DNA from: Aplectana chamaeleonis
Lineage: Eukaryota; Nematoda; Chromadorea; Rhabditida; Cosmocercidae
Assembly (NCBI GenBank): GCA_029168955.1
Contig: JAPDOI010000270.1
Location: 186,001-250,000, forward strand
Length of the DNA stretch: 64,000 nt
Reading direction: 5' to 3'
Under the pieces are notes generated by a model, which ran no database searches, had not been told where the DNA came from, and worked only from the letters and a program-made list of their open reading frames with translations. Of this stretch, positions 1 through 10,429 are shown one piece after another. Within the stretch, counting starts at the first letter, position 1. The number at the start of each line of letters is the position of its first letter. The position numbers and the translations under genes are program-made.

Positions 1-119
1 GTTTCGGTGCCTTTCTAGGGCTTTTTTCTCAATTTCTTCGTCATTCCAGTTCTACCCGGAGGCCAAACCACCGATTTAGCGATCAATCTCAAAATCGAAA
101 ATTATCGTGAACACTGCCT
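1..119 (-). repeat. TTAA-bounded MITE, type A, truncated by window edge
   Basis: The terminus ATCGTGAACACTGCCT is followed by TTAA at 120-123. The preceding 115 bases match the end of the complete type A copy at 51400-51882, including the shared stretch around AATCTCAAAATCGAA. The rest of the element lies outside the window. Confidence 0.8.
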
Positions 120-239
120 TTAAGTTCGTCGCTTCGCGCCATGTCAATCCCCTAGCGCACCTGCTGAAATCCAGAAACAAGCTGGTTAGCTATATTTACG
201 ACCTGCCACAAACTTAGCTGAACTTGCTGGATAGGGGTT

Positions 240-642
240 CCAGGATGTTGATCGAACTCACAGCGCGGGCTGGGCTAAGGAGCAGTCCGGCTGGTACAGT
301 GACGTGAGCGACGGAAAACCGCTGCGTTCACGTCGTGATTGGGGCGCGGTAGGTCTCCTTCAGAGTCTGATCGCCGCGCGACGCGATGGGATGCTAACTA
401 GGAGCATCAATCGAGATCGCGTCGCACGTCGATCTGTATTCAAAACATGCAATCACGGTGATCAGCGATGGAAGTGTAAAACAGGCCTTATCCGGGCGCT
501 AATGAAAAAAATATTTTCAGGGCCCTCGGGAAACGCGCCCGAACGAGGACGTGAGCGAAGCAGTTTTCGGTCGCGCTCGTCACGTGTGCCAGCCGAACTG
601 CTCTTCTGCCCGCTCGCGCTGTGATTTCGATCAACATCCTGG
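240..642. repeat. Foldback MITE with about 80 bp inverted arms
   Basis: The left arm begins CCAGGATGTTGATCGAA and the right arm ends with its complement at 642. The arms stay similar for about 80 bases (240-320 and 560-642). The GC-rich interior gives overlapping open frames on both strands that resemble no protein. A related partial copy lies near 8010-8170. The transposase superfamily is not evident. Confidence 0.75.
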
Positions 643-1195
643 GTGTCTCATCAGCATTGATATGGCAAGTCCGTAGCCTAATTTCCGGGTAAATTGGCAT
701 CTTTCAATGACTGGGCGCTTTCAAAATGCAATTTTGAAGAAACAAAGAAAAAAATTGTGAACTAATTCTTAAACTTTAGGGAGCCTCGAAATGTCTGTTA
801 TAACCATCAAGGCTTAGAGGCAGTGTTCACGCCTAAATTAATAAACGTGATACCTGTTCATTATCTTCAACTAGTATTGATAATAATAGAGGACAATGTA
901 GCTTGTTCTAGCCAGTGGAAGAGCTAACAGTTTCTAGTCGTCAATCTTGATCAAACGCAATGAACAGTCAGCACCGCTCTCATTCCATCATGGATACTGC
1001 CTCTGAAGTCCTGCTCCGTAGTCGAAGGGGAGTCATTGCACATATGATTTGTATTGTTTATTGCATATGCGCTCATAATGTGCGGTGAATTTCGAGCGAA
1101 TGAAACAAGAGCGAGGTGATCTCAGAAGTCACTGACGGAAATTTCTAGAACAACAGATAATTCCTCTGCTTCAGAATACCGAGAAATTCTTCTGA
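643..1195. other. No gene seen; one possible solo TTAA-element end
   Basis: AT-rich sequence without a plausible exon. At 814-835 a TTAG is followed by AGGCAGTGTTCACG, which matches a type A or B terminus, but I find no partner end. It may be a truncated remnant. Confidence 0.4.
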
Positions 1196-1621
1196 AGGCA
1201 GGGCTCTCAATAAAAAGATGTTTGGCTATCCTTATGAGAAGCTAGATCTGGCCATCAAAAAAGTGAAAATAAGTGAAAAGTCGGTGAAAGAACGGGATTT
1301 CCAAAATGCTTGTGTTGCCTTCATTCGTTTGCTGATAAAGTAGGGGTGCTCTTACCCAGAGCACCCCCAAATCGGCTCTTTCGAGTTGGCTATAAAATTT
1401 TCCAAGATTTTCTACGATCTTGACTACCGGTGGCGGTGTTTTCCTACTTTCTAGTCCGAGCAGATCTTTAACTGCTGACCCTATAGAAGGACGAGGCGGC
1501 AATGAAGACACACCGCTCTCCACTTTTCTTATACGCTTCCCTTTATCGATTATTCATCATTAATTTTGTTAACGAGAGCCAAATGGGGGGGGGGGGTTGG
1601 GCTGTATAACACTATTTTTTG

Positions 1622-2097
1622 TGGCAGTGTTCCCGATGATTTCTGTTCCCGAGTTTTTCACTCAGAACAATGGCAGCCAAGTGATACCAGAATTACGAAG
1701 AAACAGCGAGAAACGCACTGAAAAGTCTTATCTCAGTGACATTATTCTCTAGTCTCGACTAGTAGTCCGATTGTATGAACTTGTTCATGGTGGTTGTCAC
1801 CGGCAAAAATGGGGCTAACCAAAAATGGAAGAATATTTTAGGCAACACTGTACTAGTTAGGACCTGAAAGAGTGTTCGAAGCAAAAGAGTAGAGAATTGC
1901 AACAGACGGTTGCACAAAATATTTTACTGTCGCAACGAATAGTTCCTGTGAGACAGACTTCAGAGGCGGGGCGAGATTTGAGGATTTCCTGCTCTTCTGA
2001 TGCGTTTTTCTCGATTTCTCGGTCATTTCAGATCTGGGAGCCAAACAAATGAATGGGCATATAATCTCAAAATCGAAGGTTATCATGAACACTGCCT
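1622..2097 (-). repeat. TTAA-bounded MITE, type A, diverged full-length copy
   Basis: It follows the reverse complement of the copy at 51400-51882 over nearly its whole length. Shared landmarks include the AAGAATATTTT segment, the GCGAGAAACGCACT segment and the terminal ATCATGAACACTGCCT. The right flank is TCAA and the left flank TTTG, both decayed from TTAA. It is about 476 bp, the normal size for this type. Confidence 0.75.
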
Positions 2098-2129
2098 TCA
2101 AGTAGCTGAACACTATCAATAAGAGACTA

Positions 2130-2620
2130 CAGTACCGAGCATATTTTTTGCAAAAACGGCGTTTTGCGGCGTTTTTTGAGTTCACAAAGCGCCGCATCGC
2201 CATAACTCATTTCAAAGTTGACTAAATGAGTTTTTTCAGATAGTTTTCGTGTTCCTCTCAGTAAGGCGAATGTAATGGTATGTGTTGAGAGCTCTTTTAA
2301 CTCTAGCATTTCGTTGAAAAATGTGTATTTCCTTCTAAAATTCAAAGCGAACACAGGTCAAAAAATGATAGATTTCTGTTATCATGACCGACTGATCAGT
2401 TCATTATGAGGGGTTTAGAGGTGCAAATATGCAAATTTCGATGAACTTTCGGAGTTGAATCTATTCTTTTGGAACACTATCGTATAGGACTAAATGGAAG
2501 CAATCCAGAAATGACTTCAGAATTGAAATTGGACCACTCTGAAGCAAGTTATGGCGTTGCGGCGCCTTGGGAGAGAAACTTCGCAAAACGCTTTCTTTGC
2601 AAAAAATTTGCTCGGTACTG
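2130..2620. repeat. Foldback MITE, about 90 bp arms
   Basis: CAGTACCGAGCA at the left and TGCTCGGTACTG at the right are complementary. The match continues inward through a TTTTTTGCAAA tract and a GCGCCGCATCGCCATAAC motif. The interior does not code. Confidence 0.7.
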
Positions 2621-2834
2621 TACTCAGTACTTCAACAGCAAAATAGAGAGCGCATTAACAAGAATCTGTGAGAATTTGGTCAGTTGAGAGCGGGCGGACC
2701 CCCACCAGTAAGCCATTCTTACTTGTTTTTGTGCGTTTCAACCTTTCACTTATTTTAGCTTTTGTGCTGGGCAGTCCCCCTTTCTGATGATGAAAACTCA
2801 ACAACAATAGTTTTATCGACAACCCTGCTTTTAA

Positions 2835-3600
2835 TAACATCCGATAAAGATTTTGTTCCGCCAATAAATACGAGATGTGAGAAAAGAGACTGTGTATGAA
2901 ACAAATATTCGGCATAGTAAATCAAATGTGGTGGGACAGCACGGAAACTTACTGGAAACCAGCACAACTCCTTCAGTCGGCTATGTTTTACTCGACGGTC
3001 TCACAGGGTCTGACTCAATCAAATTTTCAGTTGTCTATACAATTATGAAAAGACATCGCTGTTCAGTTTTGAGGTGTTGCCAGAAGGAACGGGATGAAGA
3101 TCTTCTTCCTAGGGCAATCATTTCTCAGAGGGTGTCATTCAGAGAACAAACTCGGAGTTGAATGATCTGCTGCCAATTTGAAAAATCAAAGTACAGAAAG
3201 CGCCAATGAATAGAATTTGCTTTCCAGGAAAGTAAGCATTCATGACTCAAAGGACTGCACTGTTGAGAAGCTTGGATTCGGCGAAGCGTTTGAAGTTTGA
3301 GTACACCATCCTTTCGCACGTTGAAGTTGTGTGACGCACCATATGTAGATACAATTATTGGAGAGCATATTAAACACCCATTCGTAACGGTATGCAGACG
3401 CTGAAGAAGCACGCAATTACGGCTGCTTGTTCTGCTGGGGTTTCAACCTCACAGCTCATCGTAAAATTTGTGATTGAGTTCGGTGATGTGGAGGGAATCA
3501 TTTGAAACGGTTGGATCTGTCAACAATAGATACGAGATGTTTCTTGATATACTATCTCAATCGATATGTTTGTGCCATGTGGGAGGGTAATCGCTGGTAG
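2835..3600. other. No recognisable feature
   Basis: About 0.75 kb with only short overlapping frames on both strands and no similarity I recognise. It could be the eroded 5' part of the LINE that begins near 3627. Confidence 0.4.
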
Positions 3601-3626
3601 ATCGGCTTTACCACTATATTTGCAAA

Positions 3627-4830
3627 ATGTACTTGATCGCCTCTTCAATGTCGCTCGCCAATCTAACTCTCCGGGGAATTGGGGATAGTATAAACTTTTT
3701 TTCTGAGCAATTCACTCAGAAACTTGAAAAATATGATTCCCAGCTGGGAAAGCAAGTTGTTGAATCGCGGCAAAAAGCTACTTTTTACAAATTATTGAAT
3801 ACAAAGCTTAAATTCAAGAGTGGGATTGGTGCTCTGATTAGTGGAGAATCTAGAGCGGTAAGAAACACTGAGAAAGCCAACCTTTTAGCAGATGAATTCT
3901 ATAAGGTATACCCTATCGATGATGGCAAATTACCTCCTTTCCATCCACCGATTTGTCATCGTATGCTTGTAGTCCCGTGGTTTCAATAAATAGAGGATTT
4001 CGACACCATTCGTGGTTGGAAAACGTCTTACTCTATAACCCCTGACCATATACCTCTATTTTTCGTTAAGAAAGTAGCTCACATTATTGCACCGCCTTTG
4101 GCATATACACATGTATATACAATCAATCGCTAATGTTTTCAGAGCTCCCAACTAAATGTATTCACTCTTTTGAGACCCCTGTTCTGAAAAAAGAGCCAGC
4201 GCATGAGCCGTCTAACTACAGACCCGTTAATGTAACTTCTCTTTTTTTGCAGAATTTTTGATAAAATTGTCAAAAAAACCATTGTGGAACATATTGAAAA
4301 AAACCTTTTAATTTCTGAGGCTTAGCAGCGTTTTGTGAGAGGAAGATCAGTGGAGACCAATTTGCTGGAGTGCTTAGAGGATTGGACTAGCCTATTTGAT
4401 GAGAAGAAATGCTGTAATGTCATGTTTTTTGATTTCTCGATAGCTTTTGACCGTGTTGGTCATAAAAAAAATTGATGCATAAAGGTAAACAGATTGGTCT
4501 ACACCCGCTTTTGGAGGGATGGCTGGGTGAGTATGTTGCAGGGAGAACGTACCAGGTTAAAGTAAACAACGTTATGACATCGGTTGAAAATGTAATTAGT
4601 GGTGTTCCCCAGGGTGGGGTTTTATCTCCCATTCTTTTTACCATTCATGTTGCTGATATTCCCCTCCTCCTCCAAAACTCGCGGGTTGCTTGCAAACAAT
4701 TCGCGGCTGATCTCAAAATATAGTGTGATTTCATGGAAGATGATCTGTTTTGCCGTCAGCGGGCCATCGACAGTATTGAGGATTGGTCGAAAACTAGGCA
4801 ACTGCCTCTAGCTCCCGAAAAAACAAACTT
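3627..4830 (+). pseudogene. LINE reverse transcriptase, N-terminal and palm part (broken)
   Basis: The product would copy LINE RNA into DNA at the target site. Visible motifs in order are a linker with EKANLLADEF and DDGKLPPF; SNYRPVNVTS (finger motif, about 4207); FVRGRSVETNLLE; FFDFSIAFD, which carries the first catalytic aspartate; SGVPQGGVLSPILF (about 4599); and AADLKI, where the expected F/YADD is degraded. It then runs to a WSKTRQLPLAPEKT motif at about 4780-4825. In-frame stops and frame changes occur near 3990, 4260, 4325, 4470 and 4720. It is a fossil with no intact product. Confidence 0.85.
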
Positions 4831-4834
4831 TTAA

Positions 4835-5332
4835 AGGCAGCAGACACGCTCAAAATGGTATCGATTTTATGACATAAATCAAAGGTTTGAAGCTAGTTGT
4901 ATCGGGAACTGACTAAAATCTAACAAAAACTGTTTGTTTGCAAGTAGAGGAATAACGGTTATTTTCTTATCAGGTGAAAGTGGACGAGCTTTACGGCGCG
5001 CGGTTGAAACAGCGAACGTTAGCAGCAAAAAGGTTGAGATAGGGAAGCCGATATACTCTTACAGCCTGTACTGGAACGTTAGTCTCGTTGGAAGCATAAA
5101 AAACCAGCTAAAGGGACCGTATTAGTACTATCAATCTGGACGAGTTTATATTTTTGGGTGGGGTTGCAGAAGCTCAAGGGCGGGGTTGCAGACATTTTTC
5201 GATTTGCATTGCTAAAATTTAGCAGTTTTGACTCGTTTTTGACGCTTCCAACGGCGTGAGCAGTCTACTAGGAGCCATGCGACTTCAGGAACGTAATTAT
5301 CTCAACAAATTTTTCGAGCGTGTCTGCTGCCC
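4835..5332 (+). repeat. TTAA-bounded MITE inserted in the LINE
   Basis: Flanked by TTAA at 4831-4834 and 5333-5336. The termini are AGGCAGCAGACACGCTC and its complement GAGCGTGTCTGCTGCCC (one terminal mismatch). It lies directly after the LAPEKTNF motif of the LINE reverse transcriptase, and LINE sequence resumes on the other side. The terminal type resembles the ends at 6397 and 9847. It contains no transposase, so it is non-autonomous. Confidence 0.85.
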
Positions 5333-5399
5333 TTAAGAGTGGGGCAATTCGTCTCCCTACCCGAATACGAATTAAATGACTCAATCACACCAGCGGTCA

Positions 5400-5990
5400 A
5401 TAAGCCGATTTATGATTCCACTATAACAATGCAGTAGATTTTTCTGGTCACTTGAAATTGATTACTAAGAAGGCGTTAACTAGAGCATATAAGATATTCA
5501 AGGGGCTCTCCACCAAGAATAAAACTGTTTTACTGCAAGCTTATAAAACTTTTGTCAGACCCTTAGTAGAAAACGGTACATCCGTGTTCAACCCTCATAA
5601 AATAAAATACATTCAGTTGATTGAGAGAGTTCAAAACAACTATACGAGAAAACTTGTAATAAGGTACAATGGATTCCTGCATTCTCGGGTACCCACTCCC
5701 AAAATAAGAAACACATTTTCTGGTCTCCATTCACTGTATTCGCAAAGAAAGTTCACCGATGTCTGCTGGGTTTCTAAGGTACTATCTGGTCGGGTTTTTG
5801 TGCGCTCGTCTAAATTCTATAAGCTCATTCCTTCGAGGACTAGAGGCACTCCCTATTAAATATGGTACTCCAAGACGAGATCAGGCGCCAGAGAACATTC
5901 ATTTACAGTCCGAGCTGGATCTGCTTATTAAGCTTCAAAATCTGACATACTTCCTACCACACGGAGCTTCTCTTCTTTTAAACGAATGAT
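5400..5990 (+). pseudogene. LINE ORF2 C-terminal region
   Basis: This continues the interrupted LINE. The 5452-5859 frame carries the post-reverse-transcriptase domain typical of CR1-like ORF2: an AYKTFVRPLVENGTSVFNP segment, then a VQNNYTRKL segment. The same domain recurs on the minus strand at about 21.0-21.4, 56.8-57.3 and 59.0-59.4 kb, so it is a multi-copy family. A frameshift near 5850 moves the tail to another frame. Confidence 0.8.
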
Positions 5991-5999
5991 CTAGCACTC

Positions 6000-6392
6000 A
6001 GCGTGCGATTCAATGTGTTTCTCAAATTTCAATATGTGAATGACTCATGTTGTCAGCTTTTCGATTCCGTTTTTATGTTTCTATGCTGGTTTTGCTGTAT
6101 TATTCTATCACAGTTGTCTTAAATAGACGCAAATAAATCAACCAATCAATCTAGCACTCAGCATGTGTCAGAAAATGGGTCTTCTTCACAATAACATGAA
6201 AATCTCAAACTTTATTGTCAAGGGTATACTACGCCGTTAATAGCAGTGCTTACAGAAGAGTCGTAGAAGGAGCACTGATCAACAGAGAATGCGTGTGAGT
6301 TTTTTCGACTATCTAGATTAAAGTGAGAGATCTGATATGTCCCCTCACTTACAATTAGATTGCCTGGAATTCCTGATAGTACACAGGGATCA
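6000..6392. other. LINE tail and unassigned sequence
   Basis: The phrase ATCTAGCACTCAGC appears at about 5988 and again at about 6149, on either side of the LINE AATAAA-containing tail. This may be a short duplication or part of the target. No gene is seen in the remainder. Confidence 0.35.
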
Positions 6393-6396
6393 TTAA

Positions 6397-6840
6397 AGGC
6401 AGCGTACACGCTCGTAAACGTGTTTGAGATAACTACGGAAATAGATTTGTATGGCTCAGAACACGACGCCTACTCATTTTGAAGCGTCAAAAATGACCCA
6501 CAATATTGCTGCACAAGTAAGAAGTTGGCCCCGCCCATGTGCCTACCAGCCCCCTGTATTTGCGTCCTCCCACAAAACAGGGGTGCTGGGCCATTCCCAC
6601 TGTCGGCGACATTTGTGGGTGGTGGAATAGGTAGAATAGGTAAACCACACACATCGACGACGGTGGAAATGGCCCAGCACCAGGGGTGTGCGGCAAAGGA
6701 ATTTCAAATTTCGGCAAACGGCAACGACAACGACAAACCCCAAAAATGACCGGCAAACGGCAAAACGGAAAGCGGCAAAATCTGTTTTGTGCTATAATAC
6801 ACCAACATTTGCATACAAGGGAGGGTTGACAACTTCAGAA
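6397..6840 (+). repeat. Left arm of a TTAA-bounded foldback element
   Basis: TTAA at 6393-6396 is followed by AGGCAGCGTACACGCTCG. The first 230 bases or so are an inverted copy of 9620-9847, sharing the CTACGGAAATAGATTTG and GCGTCAAAAATGACCC landmarks and a GGCCCCGCC segment. Inside lies a run rich in GGCAAACGGCAA. Confidence 0.7.
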
Positions 6841-6861
6841 GGGGTTTCGAGATGCAATTTT

Positions 6862-7263
6862 AATATGTTCTAGGGGGAGGACAGTGTTCCAATATCCCAT
6901 GCTCAGCATCTGCTAAATGCCTCAGGCAGTCACTAAAAGGTGAAAATCCGATCAACGCCAGAGCGGTTTGGCCGAAACGATTAGAGCCGATTCAACGATT
7001 GGATTACCTTTGGATGTGTTCAGAATAGATGTAAAATTTTTGGTGCATTGATTCTGTTTAGATCAGAAATTATGCATTGTTGCCCAGTTTTTTATCTGTT
7101 CTGAACATACACAAAGGTAATTCAATCGTTAAATCAGCTCTACTCACTTTCGCCGAACCGTTCTGGCCTTGCTCAAATTTGAAAGTTTTTAGGGACTGCC
7201 TGAGGCATTTAGCAAATTTTAAGTATGGGATATTGGAACACTGTCCTCCCCCTAGAACATATT
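6862..7263. repeat. Foldback MITE, 402 bp
   Basis: The left end AATATGTTCTAGGGGGAGG and the right end are exact complements through about 39 bases. Weaker complementarity continues towards the centre (the TTTGGATGTGTTCAGAA region against its partner near 7085). The whole element could fold as one hairpin. It does not code. Confidence 0.85.
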
Positions 7264-8009
7264 CAAAAAACATCCCGAAACTCTATCTGATGTAGGCGAC
7301 CCTTCCTTGTTAGTCATGTCGTATTCCATGCAATATCTGCCAGTTACTATGAGCCTGACGTTTCAATAGCCTTTACAGGAAGAAAAATCCTATATATCAG
7401 TAGCCACTTACAGGCCTCAGGTGATCAGGAGTCACTACCAAGATCAACAAGGCTGTAAGCTTCGCCGGCGACAATTCTGTTAATTCCTCTCCATTTGAAG
7501 TTTCCGTACAAATCAGTGCTAGAGATTCAAAACATAGGCGTCTTCTTGAGCAGTGCAAAGTGTGACAGGCCAGTATATTATTTTCGGAGGGGGGGCGGGA
7601 GGAGCCTGCTGCCAGCGCGTCCCAGCCTAGTCGATCTGGGAAAGATCACCAAACCGTAAGCAAGCTTGGTGCGATGGGAGTGTGCGCCAACAGAAAGACT
7701 GTGGAAGATACTGGTACCACAATTAGGTGCGAATAGAAGGGTGAATACGCAATCATTGTTCGGGAATGATGGTAAAAGACAGTTCACACCGCTATCAGCA
7801 GCGCGCGGTTTAGGGCATAACAGGAGTCACAGTTTTTACTGTTATTATAGTAGCAAGAAGTAGGCTCAAGGACTTCAATTTCGCCCCCTTCAAACTACGA
7901 TTGAATGGTTAGTCTTGTGAGGCTACAGGAATGGAGTGAGACTAGACTAGTTGAATGCAGTGCTCATGGTAGAAACAGCCTTAGAATTTTCGAATCAAGA
8001 GCTCCGAGG
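7264..8009. other. No gene; possible Penelope-type 3' remnant near 7310-7380
   Basis: Around 7345-7370 the text GAGCCTGACGTTTCAATAGCC resembles, in reverse, the 3' untranslated region of the Penelope-like copy near 15.7 kb (GGCTATTGAAAC). The similarity is short. The rest is uninformative. Confidence 0.25.
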
Positions 8010-8170
8010 GGCATGTTGATCGAATGCACAGAATGAGGGGCGTTTGACTGGTACATGCGACGCGCGCGACGGGATGTCCGCTGCGCTGACTTCGTCGCTG
8101 GAGCGCCGCGCGCAGTGCGGTAGCCAGCTGGACTGCTCTTGGGCTCTTCCCTTTCTGCGTATTGGGCCCA
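8010..8170 (+). repeat. Partial relative of the 240-642 foldback
   Basis: GCATGTTGATCGAATGCACAG followed by GACTGGTACA and later AGCTGGACTGCTCTT follows the order of landmarks in the 240-642 element, including its GC-rich middle. The ends are unclear. Confidence 0.4.
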
Positions 8171-8483
8171 CAAGCTGGCACGAGGCCAATTTCAGCAACA
8201 ATGAAATAAGCAATAAATTTGTCCCAAAACTTGAGTTTGATTTACTCACCTCCCCTGTAGCTACCGAGGAAAAGGGTGGAGCGAGTACACCACGCTCAAG
8301 TTTCGGGGCGCATAATGATCATGGTTGCTCGCTTTGAGCCGGTTTCCCACACTGGTGTTGCAATGGGTCTCGGACCCTTGGATTTCTGGTGAAAAGTTGA
8401 ATGCGGTTCTAATAGTTGCCTTCAAAGATTTTTCATTTTTTCTTCTTTACACCATTTCCTAGCAAACCCAGCTCTGTCATAGA

Positions 8484-8959
8484 AGGCACAGTCCAACCTC
8501 AGAATCGATTCTCTGGTTCTTCGCTTATCTTGAGAACGGTCCCACGCTGATTTCAATGATATCTCTGAAATCGATTGAGACCCCCCAGGGACGGAGTTAT
8601 GGCCCCTCAAACATTGAGGTACGGAATCATGGTGGACGAGTTTTCCTGGGCTTGTAACTTCCGTCATTTGCAACCTATGTATTTAAGTCGATCAGAATAA
8701 AGAGAGAGGCTGAGAATGAAGGGATGAACGGGGCTACTGGTCAGAAATCATCTCTCTACTCACCACTATTGAGCTCGAAAGATCGTAAAAGGGGAGTGCC
8801 AAAGTGGCTTACGGGGGTGGGCGCCCCAGGGTGGCTTCCTCTTATATCTCGCTTATTCAGAGGAATTGAGAGCTCGCACTTGGCAGGTGTTTACGAAGTA
8901 GGTCTACCTCACAATTATGTGGAACTCTCAGATTTCGTCCCTTAGCTCGGACTGTGCCT
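8484..8959 (+). repeat. TTAA-family MITE, type C
   Basis: The left end AGGCACAGTCCAACCTCAG has a decayed flank (TAGA). The right end is GGACTGTGCCT, followed by TTAA at 8960-8963. The interior holds the block shared with types B and C: a GGACGGAGTTATGGCCCCTC segment, ATGGTGGACGAGTTTTCC and a TGAGAATGAAGGGATGAACG segment. It is about 476 bp. Confidence 0.85.
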
Positions 8960-8963
8960 TTAA

Positions 8964-9021
8964 GTCAACCTTCCATTTCAGCTAATGATCTCGAAATCGA
9001 AGATCTTATTGACCACTGCCT
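8964..9021. repeat. Solo right end of a TTAA-family element
   Basis: ATTGACCACTGCCT is followed by TTAA at 9022-9025, preceded by a short ATCTCGAAATCGAAG stretch like type A ends. Only about 60 bases remain next to the type C copy. Confidence 0.55.
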
Positions 9022-9025
9022 TTAA

Positions 9026-9500
9026 TGACCGCCTTGAATATTGTTCAACTTTTAAAAAGCCGGACAAAGTGTTTGCAGAGCTGATAAATTTCCTGTCCCA
9101 ATTATTACCATCAGCCAACCAACCGACGACAAGTGATCCTAAATACACAAGTTCTTCTCTGGTTCATATGTCTGGATAAGGTGGCTTTTGCGCTACAGCT
9201 TTGATATGACTTGTTTTTGTAATCTTAGAACTTGCAGTAATCGGTATGCCTCTGAAAAGGTTTTTTTTTGCAATTTTGGCCCTCTTAAAAAAGTAAGAAT
9301 TTGATGATCAAAAAAAGACATCTGGAGGCTCCCAAACATTTTAGAACTCGAACAAACTCTTCTGATTACCCAGTCGAGAAGTTTTCATAATTTACAATTG
9401 AAAGGGTACAATTATACACTGAATGAGCAGGAACCAGAAGCTGGAAGTAGTCAAAATAATTAATTGTAGCAGCCCCAATCGCTGACCAACGCAGAGACTG
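9026..9500. other. No recognisable feature
   Basis: About 475 bp of AT-rich DNA with no exon-like or repeat-like signal that I recognise. Confidence 0.35.
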
Positions 9501-9519
9501 CGGTGAGGGCAAACCTTGT

Positions 9520-9847
9520 TTCAACAAATTTTTGCCGAAAATTTGCCGTTTTAGAAGAAAATTTCGGGAAACGGCAACCGCAGCGGCAAACCCCAAAAAT
9601 GGCCGGCAAACGGCAAACGGCAATCGGATAACGGCAATTGCTGCACACACCTGTCCAGCACCCCCGTTTTGGAGGAGGACACAAGAACAGGGGGCGGGCA
9701 AATTCAGAGGCGGGGCTAAATTCTTATTCGTGTAGCGGCATTATGGGTCGTCTTTGACGCTTCGAAATGCGTAGGCGTTGTGTTAGAAGCCGTACGATTC
9801 CATTTCCGTAGTTATCTCAGACACGTTAACCAGCGTGTATGCTGTCT
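9520..9847 (-). repeat. Right arm of a TTAA-bounded foldback element
   Basis: It ends CAGCGTGTATGCTGTCT, then TTAA at 9848-9851. It is the inverted counterpart of 6397-6630, including GGGTCGTCTTTGACGCTTC, the TTTCCGTAGTTATCTCA segment and the GCGGGGC block. The GGCAAACGG-rich tract precedes it. Confidence 0.7.
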
Positions 9848-9851
9848 TTAA

Positions 9852-10110
9852 ACACGGTTTCTTATCAACAAAACTCAATAAGATCCTGAACACTTTTTCA
9901 GCAAAGACCTGACTACTTTTTGAGCAAAGATACTCAGCGAACAACATTTCGCCACTACATTCGCTTGCACACGAGTACGAAAACCCAGCAACGCTGTCTA
10001 GCAAGCCATTGACATTCAAAGGCATGACAATGTTATCATCAGCATTCCTACAAAATCCACTATCCTTGTTAACGGTCCTAAATACTGGTCCAAATTGCAA
10101 GTGTCCATGT
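9852..10110 (-). other. Unassigned open frame, possible exon
   Basis: A minus-strand frame stays open here and encodes a segment with several cysteines (GFCRNADD, then FSYSCASECSGE, then EYLCSK). A CAG acceptor-like site lies at its 5' side (about 10134, after GGTACGCT) and CAG/GTCTTT on the 3' side near 9900. The upstream part of the long frame (beyond 10150) is MITE sequence. I do not recognise the protein. It could be a lone host exon or a chance frame. Confidence 0.2.
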
Positions 10111-10153
10111 AGCGAAAAAATGGTTCTCTGAGCGTACCAGTGCCATTTAAATA

Positions 10154-10429
10154 AGGTGTGTCCTAATGAGGCTGACCGACCATGCTGCCGTCGTACGTGG
10201 CAGGCGGCTGTCGCGTGCGCCGCTCTCGGACGAGCATACGAAACAACAGCGAGGCTTCCCCCGCAGCCATTCACTAGGAGCGGGGCCGGCAGCGGCTGTC
10301 AGCAAGCCATCAATGAGCTCCGCGGTCGAGGGGGCAATCGTTCGAACACTCGTCTGAGAGCCGCTCACGCGACGGCCGCCTGCCACGCATGACGGCCGCA
10401 TGGTCGGCCATTCTCATTCGGACACCCTT
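10154..10429. repeat. GC-rich foldback MITE, about 65 bp arms
   Basis: The left end AAGGTGTGTCCTAATGAG and the right end CTCATTCGGACACCCTT are complementary. Similarity continues for about 65 bases through GGTCGGCC- and GGCAGGCGGC-like text. Length is 276 bp. The flanks are TA-rich, but the target duplication is unclear. Confidence 0.8.

Larger units (their letters stand above)
1196..2830. repeat. TTAA-family MITE, type D, split by two insertions
   Basis: The left part from 1196 (AGGCAGGGCTCTCAATAAAA) resembles the left 100 bases or so of the complete type D copy at 52026. The right part, about 2650-2830, resembles that copy's right half, ending in an ACCCTGC terminus and TTAA at 2831-2834. 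Between them lie a type A element (1622-2097) and a foldback (2130-2620), so this reads as one 400-450 bp element with two later insertions. The alignment was by eye and the divergence is high. Confidence 0.5.
3627..6150 (+). mobile_element. Decayed CR1-like non-LTR retrotransposon (LINE)
   Basis: The order is that of a CR1/jockey-type ORF2: the linker between endonuclease and reverse transcriptase (3627-3989), reverse transcriptase motifs (about 4160-4830), then the C-terminal region (about 5400-5990). The endonuclease half is missing, so it is 5'-truncated, as LINEs often are. Several stops and frameshifts show it is dead. An unrelated TTAA-bounded element (4835-5332) interrupts it just after the reverse transcriptase palm. 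The 3' end near 6125-6150 has AATAAA and a short run of ATCA-type units, like CR1 microsatellite tails. Confidence 0.85.
6397..9847. mobile_element. Possible 3.45 kb TTAA-bounded foldback element with nested insertions
   Basis: Two inverted arms of about 230 bp each end at TTAA (6393-6396 and 9848-9851). Between them are a foldback (6862-7263), a type C element (8484-8959) and unexplained DNA. This may be one large element or two independent elements that look paired. Against the single-element reading, the GGCAAACCCCAAAAATG tract runs in the same direction next to both arms. I saw no transposase inside. Confidence 0.35.

Noticed and set aside
304..700. Overlapping frames at the left edge as a gene
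   Set aside because: They lie across the arms and loop of a foldback element (240-642).
10147..10401. Frames on both strands in GC-rich DNA
   Set aside because: The region is a foldback MITE with 65-base arms; the frames mirror each other because of the inverted repeat.
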